Positions 53,878 through 63,621 are shown, counted from the stretch's first letter. The stretch: DNA of 64,000 nucleotides from CBDBBY01 sp965205055 (GCA_965205055.1 OZ242030.1:3100001-3164000), one strand, 5' to 3'. The notes: a model not told the origin generated them from the letters alone. Numbers and translations: made by a program.

Positions 53878-54330
53878 ATGCAAGCAATCGGATTTTCTGG
53901 GACGTTTGCAAGCTCCGGGAAGGTCGGCGTCGGTCCTAGCGCCGCTGATTGGCAGGACAAGCTGAACCAATGGCACATCGCGAGGCGCAACCGCCTCAAC
54001 GCCAAAGACGCCGCTCATGCCGTCGGCGTTTCAAGAGCGACCTGTTCCGCTGGGACCAGCGCAGAAAAGTTGTGTGACAATAAGGCTGCAAATTCGGTCA
54101 GGCATATCAAGAACCGGTTGCGTGGCCCGCAGAAGCGGCGGACCGACATGCTGGCCAACCGACGTCAGCGGTCCATCAAGTGTTCTGGAGCGCTGGATGT
54201 AGACGATCCAAGCCACGAGCTTGAACCCGAAATCAGCGTAAAAAGGGATTGTCCACAGGCCTTCTATGCTGACTGCGCACCAGCGAATGCCGAACAACCG
54301 AACACACCCGGAAATCATAAAACTGGGAAA
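53878..54330 (+). pseudogene. IS481/IS3-like transposase N-terminal relic
   Basis: Frame starting at 53878 reads MQAIGFSGTFASS and then WHIARRNRLNAKDAAHAVGVSRAT, the helix-turn-helix start of integrase-type transposases (IS481-like). The continuation (LFRWDQRR) is in a different frame, and stops follow. The rest of the relic is interrupted by hairpin repeat unit 5. No integrase core remains. Confidence 0.6.
54198..54257 (-). repeat. Dispersed hairpin repeat, unit 5
   Basis: Arms TGTAGACGATCC (54198-54209) and GGATTGTCCACA (54246-54257), interior 36 nt. Read on the reverse strand it has the same order as units 1-3, including AGGCCTGTGGACAATCC and TTTCGGGTTC. It sits inside a decayed transposase gene. 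Confidence 0.6.
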
Positions 54331-54418
54331 CAATTCATCCAAATCCTACCACCCATCCTTGGACGCAACCGAGTCGGGCTCCGGACAGTCGCAAAAATGC
54401 TGAACGCAAACTGCTTGA

Positions 54419-55357
54419 ATGGCGAAAAATCTGTTGCTAAACCGCCGAGACTGGAGCGGGAGTTCGTTTTTTGTCCAATGGCAAGGCCGGATCGCAGGCC
54501 CGGAAAATGCTGCAATCGCGGATTTGCCAACCTTTGGCTGGCCAAAGAAATCCGTCCGGCGTCGGGATGCGCATGAAAGGCAGCCGTTGACTGAAGCGGA
54601 TACTGATTTATCGGTCGTGCTCGACGAGCGATCCGGCAATTCCTCGGGCGTGTTCGGATTTGTGCCTCGCGAAGACTCGCCCGATATTCGCCTGCCCGAG
54701 CAGATCAAGCCCAACTGCCGGCAAAGGATGGAAGGCCGTAAATTCCTTTCGCTCCTGCCGGAAGCTTCGATCCCCGCCGTTTTCTTCGATCCGCAATACC
54801 GCGGAATCCTCGACAAGCAGAAATACGGCAACGAAAAGGAAAGCAGAGGAAGGAAACGCAGCGCTCTGCCCCAAATGCCGGAGTGCGATATTGTCGAGTT
54901 CATCCAGGCGATAGACCGCATCTTGACCCCAAGCGGACACTTGTTTCTATGGATCGACAAATTCCACTTCTGCGAAGGAACCCAGCATTGGTTCGACGAC
55001 ACTGAATTGTTCGTCGTGGATTTGGTGGTTTGGGACAAGCAACGCTTCGGATTGGGATACCGGACGCGGCGGCAGATCGAGTTCCTTTCGGTGCTCCAGA
55101 AATCTCCCAAACGGGCCAAGGGCGTATGGGTCGTCAGGAACATTCCCGACATCATCCAGGAAAAGGTGCCCCGCAAAGCGACGCACCCGCACCGGAAACC
55201 CGTCAACCTGCAGGCGCAACTCATCGGCGCCGTGACCAAGCCGGGCGATTACGTGGTTGATCCGGCCGCGGGGACCTACTCGGTTCTGGAGGCTGCCGAA
55301 CAGGTCGGACGCAATTTTCTGGGCTGCGACGTCTGCGACCTTCAAGCCGAAAGATAG
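54419..55357 (+). CDS. Beta-class DNA methyltransferase
   Basis: A predicted 312-residue amino-methyltransferase. The catalytic motif IV is AVFFDPQYRGILDKQKYGNE (~129); motif order IV before I marks the beta class; motif I/SAM site is YVVDPAAGTYSVLEAAEQVGRNFLGCD (~278). Between them SALPQMPECDIVEFIQAIDRIL and RTRRQIEFLSVLQKSP are shared by relatives. The first ~100 residues look poorly conserved and may be read from relic DNA; the Met at 54728 (MEGRKFLSLLPEASIP) could be the true start. It converges with, and overlaps by 16 bp, the giant helicase gene, recalling phage and plasmid systems where a methyltransferase and a Strawberry-notch helicase act together. Confidence 0.75.
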   Translation: MAKNLLLNRRDWSGSSFFVQWQGRIAGPENAAIADLPTFGWPKKSVRRRDAHERQPLTEADTDLSVVLDERSGNSSGVFGFVPREDSPDIRLPEQIKPNCRQRMEGRKFLSLLPEASIPAVFFDPQYRGILDKQKYGNEKESRGRKRSALPQMPECDIVEFIQAIDRILTPSGHLFLWIDKFHFCEGTQHWFDDTELFVVDLVVWDKQRFGLGYRTRRQIEFLSVLQKSPKRAKGVWVVRNIPDIIQEKVPRKATHPHRKPVNLQAQLIGAVTKPGDYVVDPAAGTYSVLEAAEQVGRNFLGCDVCDLQAER

Positions 55358-58300
55358 TCCGTCTGGACCCACTGCAAAGCGAGCAGCTCGTCGAACCCGG
55401 CCATCTCGCCGCGCTCCAGCGCCGCGTTGATTTCGTTCACGCTTTCGCGGAACATTCCGTCCGTCATCAACGGCAATCCGTCCAGATCCTTGAGCATCCT
55501 GTAGATGTCGTTCGCATCCAGCGGCCAGAGCAGCCCTCTCCGCCGCCGCCCGGAATGCGTGAACAACAAATCCTTGAGTCCGGGACGCGAGCCCAAGCTT
55601 TTTTGGAGATCAGATCTTCTCGGAGCTTGCAGCAGATCAAGGCGTGCGGACCTGTGCGGCTTCGGCTGCCCGATAAGGCGGCATGATATCGATGGAGCGT
55701 CCCGCTTGCCGGTCCAGATCATGGGACTCTTTTCGATCCGGCCCCGGAACACCAATGCCGCGAACGCCGCCGCGGCGCGGGCCGACGGAATGACGACCGG
55801 GAGAAATCTCAGGTCGGTCTTGTGCCTGTCGACGACAATTCCGCGCTGCATCTGCCCGGACGTCTCTTTGTAGAGCGACATCGTTCCGAGCGAATTGCGA
55901 CGCGCTTCGGCAATCGCGGCCAGATGGTTGCCGGAGAGAACCTGCACGGGATACCGGCGTTCCAGACTGCTTTGCTCGACGAACGCGCGAAGATGGCGGT
56001 CGTTCGGACCTTGCTCCAGCCCGACCGCGAACCTTACGCTTTCGCTCGGCAGCTGGACGAGCCGCCTCAGCGACACGATTTCAGGCTTGCTGTCGCCCGG
56101 CGCGACCGTCCGTATCTTGTAGGCCTGAGGCAAATCGGCATGCTTGGCGTCGGGAGCGGACGCCTTCACGACCGTTCGGGTCAGATTGCTTCTCAGCCCT
56201 TCGATCGCGTCGAACTGTATCGCCCGCCCCGGCTTGATGTTTCTCAGCAAGTGGACAAGCCGCTTGAGGCGCTTCAGCTTCATGCGGAACCTGTAAGGCT
56301 GGTTTTCGGGATCGGCCATCGCCTCTTCGATCGGCGAATTCGGATGAGCGTGCGTCCGAAGCAGCGTCGGAAGCATAGACTCCACGCGGTCCGCGTATCT
56401 CGCGAATCCGTCCGCGCCGTCCGAGATCCTCGACTGGTCGACGAGCCGCACGAGCTCGTCGCTCCCGATGGGATCTTCGGAATAATGATGGATGCCGGTG
56501 GACATGTAGAGCGGCGCGAAGAATGACGACACTTCCGCATCGTCGGGTTCCGACTCCAGTCCCGAGAACAGGGTCGTTCCGAGGATTTCGATTTCGCCCG
56601 CCAGCTCTTTCGGCCGCAGTGGGTTGAGATTGCGGCTTTCCAGCTCCTCGATGATCGCGTCGAACTCGTAGCGAATGAGTTCGACAAGCTCGAGTTGCGC
56701 CGTGGCCGAAAGCACCAGCGACCGGGTGAGCACGCGGTTCGCGATGGACTCGATGAGCTTCGATGCTGCGCCGGAATCCTTGAATGCGCCTCCGTCCAGC
56801 GACCATTCGCCCCGTTCGTCTCCGAAGCTTCCGGCCAGTTCCTGAAACCCCAGCCTTCGGGCCAAGTCCGGACTGGCCATCAGAACCTGCGCGGCCGCCT
56901 GGTCGCCGACGACATTCAGGAAGTCGGGGACGTCGTCGAGAAGAAGCGGATGGGATCGGTTGCCGTCGATGCTGGCGCCCATGGACCGCAGCTTGCGGTT
57001 GCGCTGCTGCAGGATTCGCATTTCGGGAATCAGCCCGGTCATCACGGAGACGACCCGGGGCCTCGCCACCTGCCCGTATCGATTTCCTCGTCCTTGCGAT
57101 TGAACGTATTTGATGATGTCGACCGGCGTCTCCATCTCGACCAGGGACCGCGGCCGCTGATCGCGGAATTCCGGCGATGCGTGGTATGAGCCGCCGGTGG
57201 CGCCGGCGGCGTTGTAGATCAGGACGTCGAGCTCGCCGTTGTTGAAACTGTCGACGGTGCTCCGCCTGTTCGTATCCTCGCGCCGGACGATCCGGCCGTT
57301 CCTGTAGGACAGATTGCGGCCGGACAGCTCGCCGGCGGAAACGCCGTTCCGCATCAAGCCTTCGATAAGCGCGTCCACGGGCGAAACCGGAAGCTCGGGA
57401 GGAAGTCCCGCGATCAGCTCCGCGATCCGGGCCGAGGACTCGGCGATGCGATTGTCCAAGTTCCTGGCATCCTGGACCTCGTCGTTGATCGTCACCTTGT
57501 AGATGCTTTCGGCCACGCGCGAAATCTGATCCGCGAGCGTCAGCGTCATGGGGGAATCCATCGAATCTCCGGCGCCGTTCGTGGCCAGTTCGCTGAACAG
57601 CGCCGCTCCCGTCGAGTGGAAGGAGATCATGGGCTTGCGGCCTTCCCTGATCTCGTTCAGCGTCTCCTCCACGACCTGATCGACCTTCAAGGCGTTGATG
57701 GTCAGGCGCGCAAGACGCGCCAACGGCCCTCCCGAAGCCCCGGAATACTGGTAAAGCGCGTTCGTCTCGGCCCGCGCCGCTTGAACTTCGTAGCCTTGAT
57801 TGATCATTTCCCTGTAGCGGACCGCTTGCGCCCTGCCCACGAGGGCCTGAACGTCGAGCGACGCATCGAGTATCTGCTCGACCAGAGGCGAGAACCTGTT
57901 CATGACGTCTTGGTAGCGTGACATCCGCTCGTCGTTCGGAAGACGAACCTGGAACTCCAGATTGGAGAGGTCGTGGTCCCTGCGGATGTAAACGCCGTCT
58001 TCCGCCAGCATGTTGGTGAAGCTTTCCTGAGCGGTCTCGCCGCCGGACGCCAGCCCCGCGAAAATCTCGTCCAATCGGCCGCCTTCCGCGTCCGGCAGCA
58101 ACGGGCGGTAAAGCTCGGCTCCGGCGACGTTCCGCAGCGGGGTCGCGGTCGCGAATACGACGTTATGCCGGCCTACGGCGTCGATCATCGCGCGAACGGC
58201 CTTCCCCGTGTTGGATTTCGGATTCAAGGCGTTGTGGCATTCGTCGAGGATCAGCAGCGTGTTTTCGTCCAGCGCCGTGCGCGCCCATTGCTGGCTCGGC

Positions 58301-60282
58301 GTATCGCCTCCCCGGTTGAATTGGCTGTAGTTCGTGAGAACGATGTTGCATTCGTCCGGCCAGAGGCCGCTCGTGAAGATGCGCTTCCGGGACGCCGCCG
58401 ATTCCGATTTGTACACGGCCGAGGACAAGGAGTTTCCGCTGTCGGCCACGTCCAGCGCGACGGCGCGGGACGCAAGAATGACCGGGCATGCCTCTCTCCT
58501 TGCGCCGACCGCGGAAAGATCCCGCCAAGCGTCCAATATGTTGATTTCCGCGTTTTCGGTCAGATAAAGAACGCGCGCTCCCGACCTCAATCGCATCCTG
58601 CACATCGCGGCGAGACTTCGTCCTTTGCCGACGCCTGTCTGGTCCGCCAGCAGAAAGCCCCGGCTTCTGGCGGCGGCGGAATTCCGCATCGCGATCGCGT
58701 CGATCTGCTCCGACGTCAGCATTGTTTTCAAGATGTTGACTGCGACGCCCAAGGCTCGTGCGACCGCAGCGTCAATTCCGCCTGTCTCGGCATGCTCTCG
58801 GCCGACCCTCCTGAGCGCCTTCGCCGTGGCGCCTTCCAGCGCTTTCGGAATCATCGTGAACGGACGCGACGCCTTTGACAGCGCCACATAGGGGCGCTGC
58901 CGTTCATTGTCCTCCCGTTCTTCGGCTTCGCGGGCCTCGGTCTCGGCGATGTCGAGATGCCAATCCCTGATCCGCAAGCGCGAGCGCAGAATTTCTCTGA
59001 ACAATCCGTCGAGATCGGCGCCCGAAGACACGATGAAGGTTCGCTCCGCCGCCACCGGAAGGCTTTCGGCCGGCGTCGGCCGCCGTTCCCCGACGACGAA
59101 AATCGTGACATGATTGCCTTCGTGGCGTCCGCAGGCGACATGCGGCTTGATTTCCGCCACTGTCTCAAGCGCGTACGCGAGCCCTATCGAGCGGCGCAGC
59201 CGAACGGCTTCTTCACCGGCCGCGTAGCCGGACAGAAGGATCGTTGTCGTTCCTTCAGATGCGCGCCGTCCCAGTATGTTCGCCGCTCTCTCCGCCGCGG
59301 CTTCGGTTTCAACATCCGACAAATCGTAGAGCTGGCTCTTGGGAACGCCGCCGCTCTGGGCGAGTGGCACCGCGGCGGCGAGCCTTGCGTTTCCGAAAAA
59401 GTCCACTTGGTCGACGTCGCGCATGAGCCGCCTGAGGAAAATCAGGAAACTCATCGACGGGAAGAATTCGTTCGCCGGACCTGCGTTCACGATGCTCGAG
59501 GCGTTTTCCGCGATCCGGACCGCGCGGTGATAGCTTTGCCTCAAGCCTTGGTCCGCGACCGAAATGCCGATGATCTGGCGGACCATCTCGTCGCGCAGGC
59601 CGTCCGCCAGAAGATGCGCGTCGATCGCCGGCGATCCCTTGAACGGCTTGCGCGCCGCAGAAACGAACTGTTCGAATTCGTCACTCCGAATCGTCCCGAG
59701 CTCGGCGGACTTCATCAGCCCGGCCGCGAGCGCGGGAATGTCGTCCTTCGATTTCGCTCTGATGAAGAGCGTTCCGTCCTGATGCTTCGTCTCGGCCCAC
59801 AATCGGGTTTCGGCGTCGTCGACTCGTCCCTTGCGGAACCGGCGGCCGGACGCGTCCTCGAACACCTCTTCGCCAAGCTGATTGCGGCCGACAAGCTTGA
59901 TCGACGCGAGATTGGGTCCTTGATCGGGGGACAGGCTCTTGCCCAGATCCGGAAGGGAGTAATCGACCGTCCAAGGGTAGGAGAACACTTTCTCGCGAGG
60001 CAGCGTCACCGCTTCGCCCCCGATCGCGTCGGCCAGCTTCTCCGCTGTGAACCAGGCTTTTCCGCCCGGCATTTTCAGCAGCAGAGACTTGTTGTCGGCA
60101 ACTTGGGCGAATCCGAAAGCAAGCGCCTTTCGGCGCACATCCTCGCTCTTGCCGCGATCCGTGAACTGCAGAAGAAGGCCTTTTTCGCCTTCGGGGCTGA
60201 TCATTCGCCGAACCACGGCGCATTGATCGCTGAATTGAACCCAGCTCATGGCTGGGTTCGGCGCGTTTTTGTCGATCGCCAT
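55342..60282 (-). CDS. Giant Strawberry-notch-like SF2 helicase
   Basis: A 1,646-residue protein. The helicase core resembles the Strawberry-notch (Sno) family: FLLADQTGVGKGRSLAAM (Walker A, ~549), LTNYSQFNRGG, ILDECHNALNPKSNTGKA (DECH, ~680), VFATATPLRN, and the C-terminal block VLIYNAAGATGGSYHASPEF ... DIIKYVQSQGRGNRYGQVARP (motif VI, ~1060). The N-terminal ~500 residues and the C-terminal ~350 have no name I can give. Sno-type helicases occur on conjugative elements and phages, for example the helicase part of phage P1 DarB, which protects DNA from restriction. It follows the unknown gene at 60362-61744 by 79 bp, and meets the methyltransferase tail to tail. Confidence 0.82.
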   Translation of the reverse strand: MAIDKNAPNPAMSWVQFSDQCAVVRRMISPEGEKGLLLQFTDRGKSEDVRRKALAFGFAQVADNKSLLLKMPGGKAWFTAEKLADAIGGEAVTLPREKVFSYPWTVDYSLPDLGKSLSPDQGPNLASIKLVGRNQLGEEVFEDASGRRFRKGRVDDAETRLWAETKHQDGTLFIRAKSKDDIPALAAGLMKSAELGTIRSDEFEQFVSAARKPFKGSPAIDAHLLADGLRDEMVRQIIGISVADQGLRQSYHRAVRIAENASSIVNAGPANEFFPSMSFLIFLRRLMRDVDQVDFFGNARLAAAVPLAQSGGVPKSQLYDLSDVETEAAAERAANILGRRASEGTTTILLSGYAAGEEAVRLRRSIGLAYALETVAEIKPHVACGRHEGNHVTIFVVGERRPTPAESLPVAAERTFIVSSGADLDGLFREILRSRLRIRDWHLDIAETEAREAEEREDNERQRPYVALSKASRPFTMIPKALEGATAKALRRVGREHAETGGIDAAVARALGVAVNILKTMLTSEQIDAIAMRNSAAARSRGFLLADQTGVGKGRSLAAMCRMRLRSGARVLYLTENAEINILDAWRDLSAVGARREACPVILASRAVALDVADSGNSLSSAVYKSESAASRKRIFTSGLWPDECNIVLTNYSQFNRGGDTPSQQWARTALDENTLLILDECHNALNPKSNTGKAVRAMIDAVGRHNVVFATATPLRNVAGAELYRPLLPDAEGGRLDEIFAGLASGGETAQESFTNMLAEDGVYIRRDHDLSNLEFQVRLPNDERMSRYQDVMNRFSPLVEQILDASLDVQALVGRAQAVRYREMINQGYEVQAARAETNALYQYSGASGGPLARLARLTINALKVDQVVEETLNEIREGRKPMISFHSTGAALFSELATNGAGDSMDSPMTLTLADQISRVAESIYKVTINDEVQDARNLDNRIAESSARIAELIAGLPPELPVSPVDALIEGLMRNGVSAGELSGRNLSYRNGRIVRREDTNRRSTVDSFNNGELDVLIYNAAGATGGSYHASPEFRDQRPRSLVEMETPVDIIKYVQSQGRGNRYGQVARPRVVSVMTGLIPEMRILQQRNRKLRSMGASIDGNRSHPLLLDDVPDFLNVVGDQAAAQVLMASPDLARRLGFQELAGSFGDERGEWSLDGGAFKDSGAASKLIESIANRVLTRSLVLSATAQLELVELIRYEFDAIIEELESRNLNPLRPKELAGEIEILGTTLFSGLESEPDDAEVSSFFAPLYMSTGIHHYSEDPIGSDELVRLVDQSRISDGADGFARYADRVESMLPTLLRTHAHPNSPIEEAMADPENQPYRFRMKLKRLKRLVHLLRNIKPGRAIQFDAIEGLRSNLTRTVVKASAPDAKHADLPQAYKIRTVAPGDSKPEIVSLRRLVQLPSESVRFAVGLEQGPNDRHLRAFVEQSSLERRYPVQVLSGNHLAAIAEARRNSLGTMSLYKETSGQMQRGIVVDRHKTDLRFLPVVIPSARAAAAFAALVFRGRIEKSPMIWTGKRDAPSISCRLIGQPKPHRSARLDLLQAPRRSDLQKSLGSRPGLKDLLFTHSGRRRRGLLWPLDANDIYRMLKDLDGLPLMTDGMFRESVNEINAALERGEMAGFDELLALQWVQTDYLSA

Positions 60283-60361
60283 GCGTCACCACCGTCTCGG
60301 CGACGCCCGCGCGGCAAATCGCTGCGGCATTTGCCGCCATCGGCCGCGGTCCGAAAGGACG

Positions 60362-61744
60362 TCAAATGTCCATATTCGCCCCCGATGGTTCGGCTTCGTC
60401 GGCCGCGACATTGAAACGTTCGTTAGCCGAGGCGGAAGGGCGTTGAGGGCTCAATAGATCATTTCTCGGCGAAGGGTAATTCGATTTTTGCAAACCAAGC
60501 TCTTCGCCGTCCGCATGGGGATCAATCCGGCAAGCGTCCGCCGCCTTGGCCGCGATCACCTCAAATTCTTTGCTGTACCGACTGTTCGCATCGGGATCGG
60601 AAACGGAGGGCACTGCGTTGGGCGGAAGCGCGCTGCTCAGCGCGCGGGCTTTCGCAAGAAACAGATCTCCGGTCGGCGAATCGCCTTTCATGTAAGGCTT
60701 CAGCAATGCCGTCGACATTGCGAATCCGAAACCGGCTGCGTTCGGGAGTTCGAATCCTATGGAGCGGAAGAATTGCCGGACGTCGACGTTCCGCACTCCG
60801 CGCCAACCGCTTTTGCTGAACGCGATCCGCGCGTCCCTATGAGCTTCTTCCAAGAACCTCCGCTCAAACTTAGACCTTGCGGACGGATCGACTTTGTAAA
60901 GCGCAAATCCGGTTCGTTCGCCGAGACCTCTCGGGCGGTAGGATTTCAGCGCGATCGCATGCTTCGCGCCACGATCAATGGATTCGGAGGTCTTGACCCC
61001 GATATTCAGGCATTCCATCGGTATGACATCGCAGCAGGCGCCGCTATCGAACGCCGTGTCGAAATCAAGATTTCCGAGTCTGGCAAGCGCTGCCGCCGCG
61101 GCTTCGCCGGAGGTGGCGGGCGGGTCGCCGTACGCCCCTCTCCACAGGGTCAATGTCCGTCGTTCAAAGTTGTCCGACGACGGGTCGCCGCCTGAAACCA
61201 TTACAAGAAATGCAGCACTTTTGCTTTCGAATGCGGCGGCGACGCACTCCAGCATATCGTTTCCGGAATGCACCGTTTCGGTTTCGCGAGGATGTAGAAT
61301 CCGCGCGTTGTGCAAGACGACGCCTGTCTCTTCGTCCACTCGCGCCTCGCCGTTTCGATTGAACAAAGGAGCGATTCTGATCGGCATTCCCACGCGAAGA
61401 ATATCTTTAGGCCCTGCGAACCTGTTCGCCCAATTGGCGAAATAGCTGCCGCTGCGTTCCCGGACACTTTCGAAGGCGATGAAGCCTCCGGGTTCGGTAT
61501 GCGACATGCTTGCGGGGTCCGCGAAATCGGAAATCTTCGGCACGCGGGAGTTGGTTGCGGTCGGCCTGATCGCGATTTCGATGCGGCGCTCGTCCAGCGG
61601 CCCGCCTGCGACAACGCCGCTCGCCGCGCCGGGATAGCATTGCTCGTTCGTCGCGGACGGATCGTATGACGCGACTCGCAACACGATGTTTCCGACAAAT
61701 CTCGACCGCTTGATTCCGGCCGGCGTCTTTCCGGTTTCCAACAT
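60362..61744 (-). CDS. Unknown protein paired with the Sno-like helicase
   Basis: A 460-residue protein of unknown family. Start at 61744, with GGAAGGA five bases upstream, rather than the first ATG at 61834. The N-terminal part has strand-rich stretches (RSRFVGNIVLRVASYDPS, RRIEIAIRPTATNS, VGMPIRIAPLFN), and the region ~135-180 (VVLHNARILHPRETETV ... AFLVMVSGGDPSS) recalls a ligand-binding fold. No catalytic motif is evident. The C-terminal ~70 residues are low-complexity and hydrophilic. It is 79 bp upstream of the helicase gene in the same direction, so the two probably form one operon. Confidence 0.6.
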   Translation of the reverse strand: MLETGKTPAGIKRSRFVGNIVLRVASYDPSATNEQCYPGAASGVVAGGPLDERRIEIAIRPTATNSRVPKISDFADPASMSHTEPGGFIAFESVRERSGSYFANWANRFAGPKDILRVGMPIRIAPLFNRNGEARVDEETGVVLHNARILHPRETETVHSGNDMLECVAAAFESKSAAFLVMVSGGDPSSDNFERRTLTLWRGAYGDPPATSGEAAAAALARLGNLDFDTAFDSGACCDVIPMECLNIGVKTSESIDRGAKHAIALKSYRPRGLGERTGFALYKVDPSARSKFERRFLEEAHRDARIAFSKSGWRGVRNVDVRQFFRSIGFELPNAAGFGFAMSTALLKPYMKGDSPTGDLFLAKARALSSALPPNAVPSVSDPDANSRYSKEFEVIAAKAADACRIDPHADGEELGLQKSNYPSPRNDLLSPQRPSASANERFNVAADEAEPSGANMDI

Positions 61745-61879
61745 TGCAATCCTTCCGAGCATTTGCAGAGCGGGCGATGTGCCTGCCGGCGCAATCATCG
61801 CGGTCTTGCATGAAATCCCAAAGCGCGAATCCATTGCGCGCGACGCTTTGCGTGGAGAACATCAGAGTTTGACTCAAAT

Positions 61880-62430
61880 TTGAGCGATCTGGTCGAGTTC
61901 TACACAATAGAATCCATTTTGATGCTTGCGAATTCCGTTCGGGCGCCTGTATCCGGCTTTTCTCGTCGACGCAAAGCACGAGCGCGTTGTCCGGCGGCTT
62001 CAGTACGGCGCGGACACATCCCGGACTGTCTCGATGAAGAACGGGACGGCTTGGAGGTCTTGCCGTGGTACGGCTTTACCCCGAACAGCGAGAAGCACCG
62101 CTGCACGGCGCTCTTCGACACCTTCTCCGCCATCCGGCGCACGCTCCAAGCGTCGGCGTCGCGGGGCGTCTTCCGCAGGGCGCGGTCGATCAGTTTGGCC
62201 ACCCGCTCGTCGTCGTAGGTGCGCGGTCGGCCCGGACGGAGCTCATCGCGGAGCCCCTTGATCCCCAGCTACAAAAACCCGTCGGCGCCACTTGCCGACC
62301 GTCATCGATGGGAACCAGCGGCGAGAGAGGGCGTCTGCGAGCCATGATCGCTTCCTGTCCATATCTGTGAAACGCCGCCGCTCTATGTGATGCAATTCAG
62401 ACAGGAAACACCGGCGAAGACGCGGCATAT
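61880..62430 (-). pseudogene. IS630-family transposase relic (N-terminal part)
   Basis: On the reverse strand: SMTVGKWRRRVF (~62310), GRPRTYDDERVAKLIDRALRKTP (~62230-62170), WSVRRMAEKVSKSAVQRCFSLFGVKPYHGKTSK (62140-62050), then in another frame LCVDEKSRIQA (~61979). These are the helix-turn-helix and first catalytic Asp of an IS630-family transposase, with frameshifts in between. The C-terminal half is gone; downstream is the unknown gene's upstream region. Confidence 0.75.
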
Positions 62431-62493
62431 TTTGTTAAAATGCGACTTGACAAAGATGCCGAACATGTCTTGGAACGAAACCGCCAAGATGTT

Positions 62494-62530
62494 GGGGACA
62501 TCCTATTTTTTTGGTCATGGCGCTCTCGAC
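62494..62530. repeat. Solo end of an ISKra4-type element
   Basis: GGGGACATCCTATTTTTTTG followed by GTCATGG matches the end of the 12.3-kb composite (GCATCCCATATTTTTGGTCATG). I could not find its partner, so it is a lone or very decayed copy. Confidence 0.4.
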
Positions 62531-62647
62531 CACTCTGGCCTGGTCAGCCCGTCCGTCAAGTATCGGAAAAATTCGACATTTGTATCTGCGCCGACTTTCA
62601 GACGCATCGCGCCGCCATACCGGTGTTCGCCGGTGAAACCTCACTTG

Positions 62648-63550
62648 TCATGCCAAGTCCGTTCGGGCGAAATCGTTGCCCTTGTAGATGAGTTGGACTC
62701 CTCTCGATGATGCGCAAGCATAGGCAAAGCAGTCCCCGAAATTCAGTTTGGCCTCATGGCCAGCTTCATTTCCGTAATTTCGCGCGGTCCACAGGGCGAG
62801 CCGACCTATGTCTGGAGTGACAGCGATATCCCACGCCCCGATGCTTTCACAAAACTCGGCAACAATCCGCTCCGCCTCCTCGAGTTGTTCGGACGTAGGC
62901 TTGACCTCGCCCGACCGAGATCGAGCCAAAACTGCTGCTGCTTCAAACCGGACTAGAGGTGAGACGAAACGCACGGCATCTCCCTCTTCAATGCGTTTCA
63001 CGAATTCCTCGTACCCAGTTTCCTCGTTCAGAATCGCCACAATGGCGGATGCATCGACGAACATCAGGCGCCGCCCCACATTTTCATCAGTGAATTCCTT
63101 CATGTTGAATGTGGGATCAGGCTTGCCGATTTCGTCAGCTTTGGACTGCAGTTTGCGGATGCGCTCCATGAGCGGCTTTGTTTCCTGCAATGCGTCCAGT
63201 TGTGTCTGCAATTCTGCGTGAGCAGCTTGAAATTGGCGAATATTTTCAATGAAAGACTTGTTTTTCAGCAGTGCGCCCAGTTGTGCATGCACATTCTTCA
63301 CAGCTTCAAATATGCGGAAACTCTCCATGAGCGACTTGTCACGCTGAATCACGTCCAAGTGTTCTTGAAATGCCGTGTTCGCGGCTTCAATTTCGTGTAT
63401 GTGCTCCATGAGCGGCTCGAGTCGTTGAATCACGTCCAAATGTTCTTGAAATGCCGCACGCAAAGCATCGGCTTGGTCCATAACTTCTGCTTGTTTGGCA
63501 ACCTCCGCATCCGAGGCGCCGACGTTTTTGTTTTGAGCGAAATGTGTCAT
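62648..63550 (-). CDS. Coiled-coil repeat - PIN (VapC-like) fusion protein
   Basis: A 300-residue protein. Residues ~30-140 are four imperfect repeats of 27-30 residues with the theme AFQEHLDVIQR..PLMEHI.., predicted coiled coil. Residues ~163-300 form a complete VapC-like PIN domain: MFVDASAIVAIL (Asp166), SPLVRFEAAAVLARS (Glu203), LNFGDCFAYACAS (Asp273) and YKGNDF (Asp293), all four acidic residues present. The segment TFNMKEFTDENVGRR just before it resembles the C-terminal end of VapB-type antitoxins. An internal ATG at 63064 could allow a free PIN domain. The fusion may hold its own antitoxin or oligomerisation module. No separate antitoxin gene is adjacent. Confidence 0.78.
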   Translation of the reverse strand: MTHFAQNKNVGASDAEVAKQAEVMDQADALRAAFQEHLDVIQRLEPLMEHIHEIEAANTAFQEHLDVIQRDKSLMESFRIFEAVKNVHAQLGALLKNKSFIENIRQFQAAHAELQTQLDALQETKPLMERIRKLQSKADEIGKPDPTFNMKEFTDENVGRRLMFVDASAIVAILNEETGYEEFVKRIEEGDAVRFVSPLVRFEAAAVLARSRSGEVKPTSEQLEEAERIVAEFCESIGAWDIAVTPDIGRLALWTARNYGNEAGHEAKLNFGDCFAYACASSRGVQLIYKGNDFARTDLA

Positions 63551-63621
63551 TTTGCATAACCTGCAGCTTGATGCCCATGTACACTAAAACCGGCGTTTGC
63601 CGATAGGCATCCACAAAAAAA

